Part shown: positions 34,350 through 34,478 of the stretch, one piece after another | Position numbering within the stretch: position 1 is the stretch's first letter | Layout of the letters: each line of letters starts with the position of its first letter | From: DUNY01 sp964520055 | GTDB lineage: Bacteria; Bacillota; Thermosediminibacteria; Thermosediminibacterales; Tepidanaerobacteraceae | Length of the DNA stretch: 34,478 nucleotides | Assembly: GCA_964520055.1 (NCBI GenBank) | Contig: CAZFME010000009.1 | Location: forward strand, 1 to 34,478 | Direction: 5' to 3' | Notes under the pieces: generated by a model | The model's database searches: none | What the model was told of the DNA's origin: nothing | What the model saw: only the letters and a program-made list of their open reading frames with translations | Made by a program: the position numbers and the translations under genes

Positions 34350-34378
34350 TTGACAATATTATTAAAATGTAGTAAGAT
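34350..34378 (+). promoter_or_regulatory. rRNA promoter P2
   Basis: TTGACA (34350-34355), 17 bases, TAAGAT (34373-34378), 53 bases after P1. Tandem promoters of this spacing are typical of Firmicutes rRNA operons. Confidence 0.85.
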
Positions 34379-34403
34379 GAAAATCCAGTCAAAATCAAAA
34401 CAA

Positions 34404-34420
34404 AGTGGTCTTTGAAAACT
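34404..34420 (+). promoter_or_regulatory. boxA-like antitermination sequence in the rRNA leader
   Basis: GTGGTCTTTGAAAACTG resembles the leader motif (TCTTTGAAAACT) that precedes 16S rRNA in many Firmicutes and is used for rRNA antitermination. The remaining 58 bases to the window edge look like pre-16S leader; the 16S start is not reached. Confidence 0.75.
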
Positions 34421-34478
34421 GAACAGTGTTATGCCTGAGACGTAGCATGTGCCGGAGGCGGAGGTCAGAAGCCGAAGA

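Noticed and set aside
1..34478. CRISPR array, tRNA genes, prophage or transposase genes
   Set aside because: No regularly spaced repeats, no tRNA-like cloverleaf or GTTCGAAT-type T-loop context, and no phage or transposase protein in any frame.

Overview
The window comes from a low-GC, endospore-forming member of the Clostridia. It carries a Firmicutes-type division and cell-wall (dcw) cluster, the spoIIGA-sigE-sigG block, and further sporulation genes (spoIIP, spoIVA, yunB, a ymxH-like gene). MurE has a DNPR motif, which points to meso-diaminopimelate peptidoglycan. Gene content and order fit the Thermoanaerobacterales/Thermosediminibacterales (for example a Tepidanaerobacter relative), but that placement is an inference from style and not a proven identity. 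All protein genes I accept are on the + strand.

Layout. Bases 1-16487 hold the dcw cluster: spoVD (5' end outside the window), murE, murF, mraY, murD, spoVE/ftsW, murG, murC, murA, ftsQ/divIB, a DUF881 gene, sbp, ftsA and ftsZ. A hairpin terminator between murA and ftsQ splits it into two probable transcription units. After ftsZ there is a strong terminator, then about 240 bases of non-coding, hairpin-rich sequence closed by a second strong terminator, probably a separate small RNA. Bases 16870-19368 are spoIIGA, sigE and sigG. sigG has its own upstream promoter that matches the sigma-F consensus fully. A 54-residue membrane peptide, a ymxH-like PRC-barrel gene, nrdR, a B12-type radical SAM gene and pgeF follow. 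Bases 22989-23422 are non-coding and hold a GC-rich, roughly 300-bp element with inverted-repeat ends. Then come a DUF1614 membrane protein, spoIIP, a tandem DUF3189 protein, der, gpsA, a broken spoIVA, acylphosphatase, rarA/mgsA, an S58/P1-family peptidase and yunB. The window ends in an rRNA-type leader with two consensus promoters and a boxA-like sequence; the 16S gene itself should start just past the right edge.

How the genes work together. The Mur ligases, MraY and MurG make lipid II. SpoVD and SpoVE polymerise and cross-link it in the septum or spore cortex. FtsQ, FtsA and FtsZ build the septum. SpoIIGA processes pro-sigma-E in the mother cell, and sigma-F switches on sigG in the forespore. 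SpoIIP remodels septal peptidoglycan for engulfment, and SpoIVA normally builds the coat basement layer.

Main points to check: (1) spoIVA has a frameshift plus a loss of about 16-18 codons that removes the G3/Walker-B region; (2) the palindromic element at 22993-23290 has a solo related arm at 33324-33360; (3) there is a probable unclassified RNA between ftsZ and spoIIGA; (4) the DUF3189 protein has two domains, the first lacking the family's HSS-like motif.
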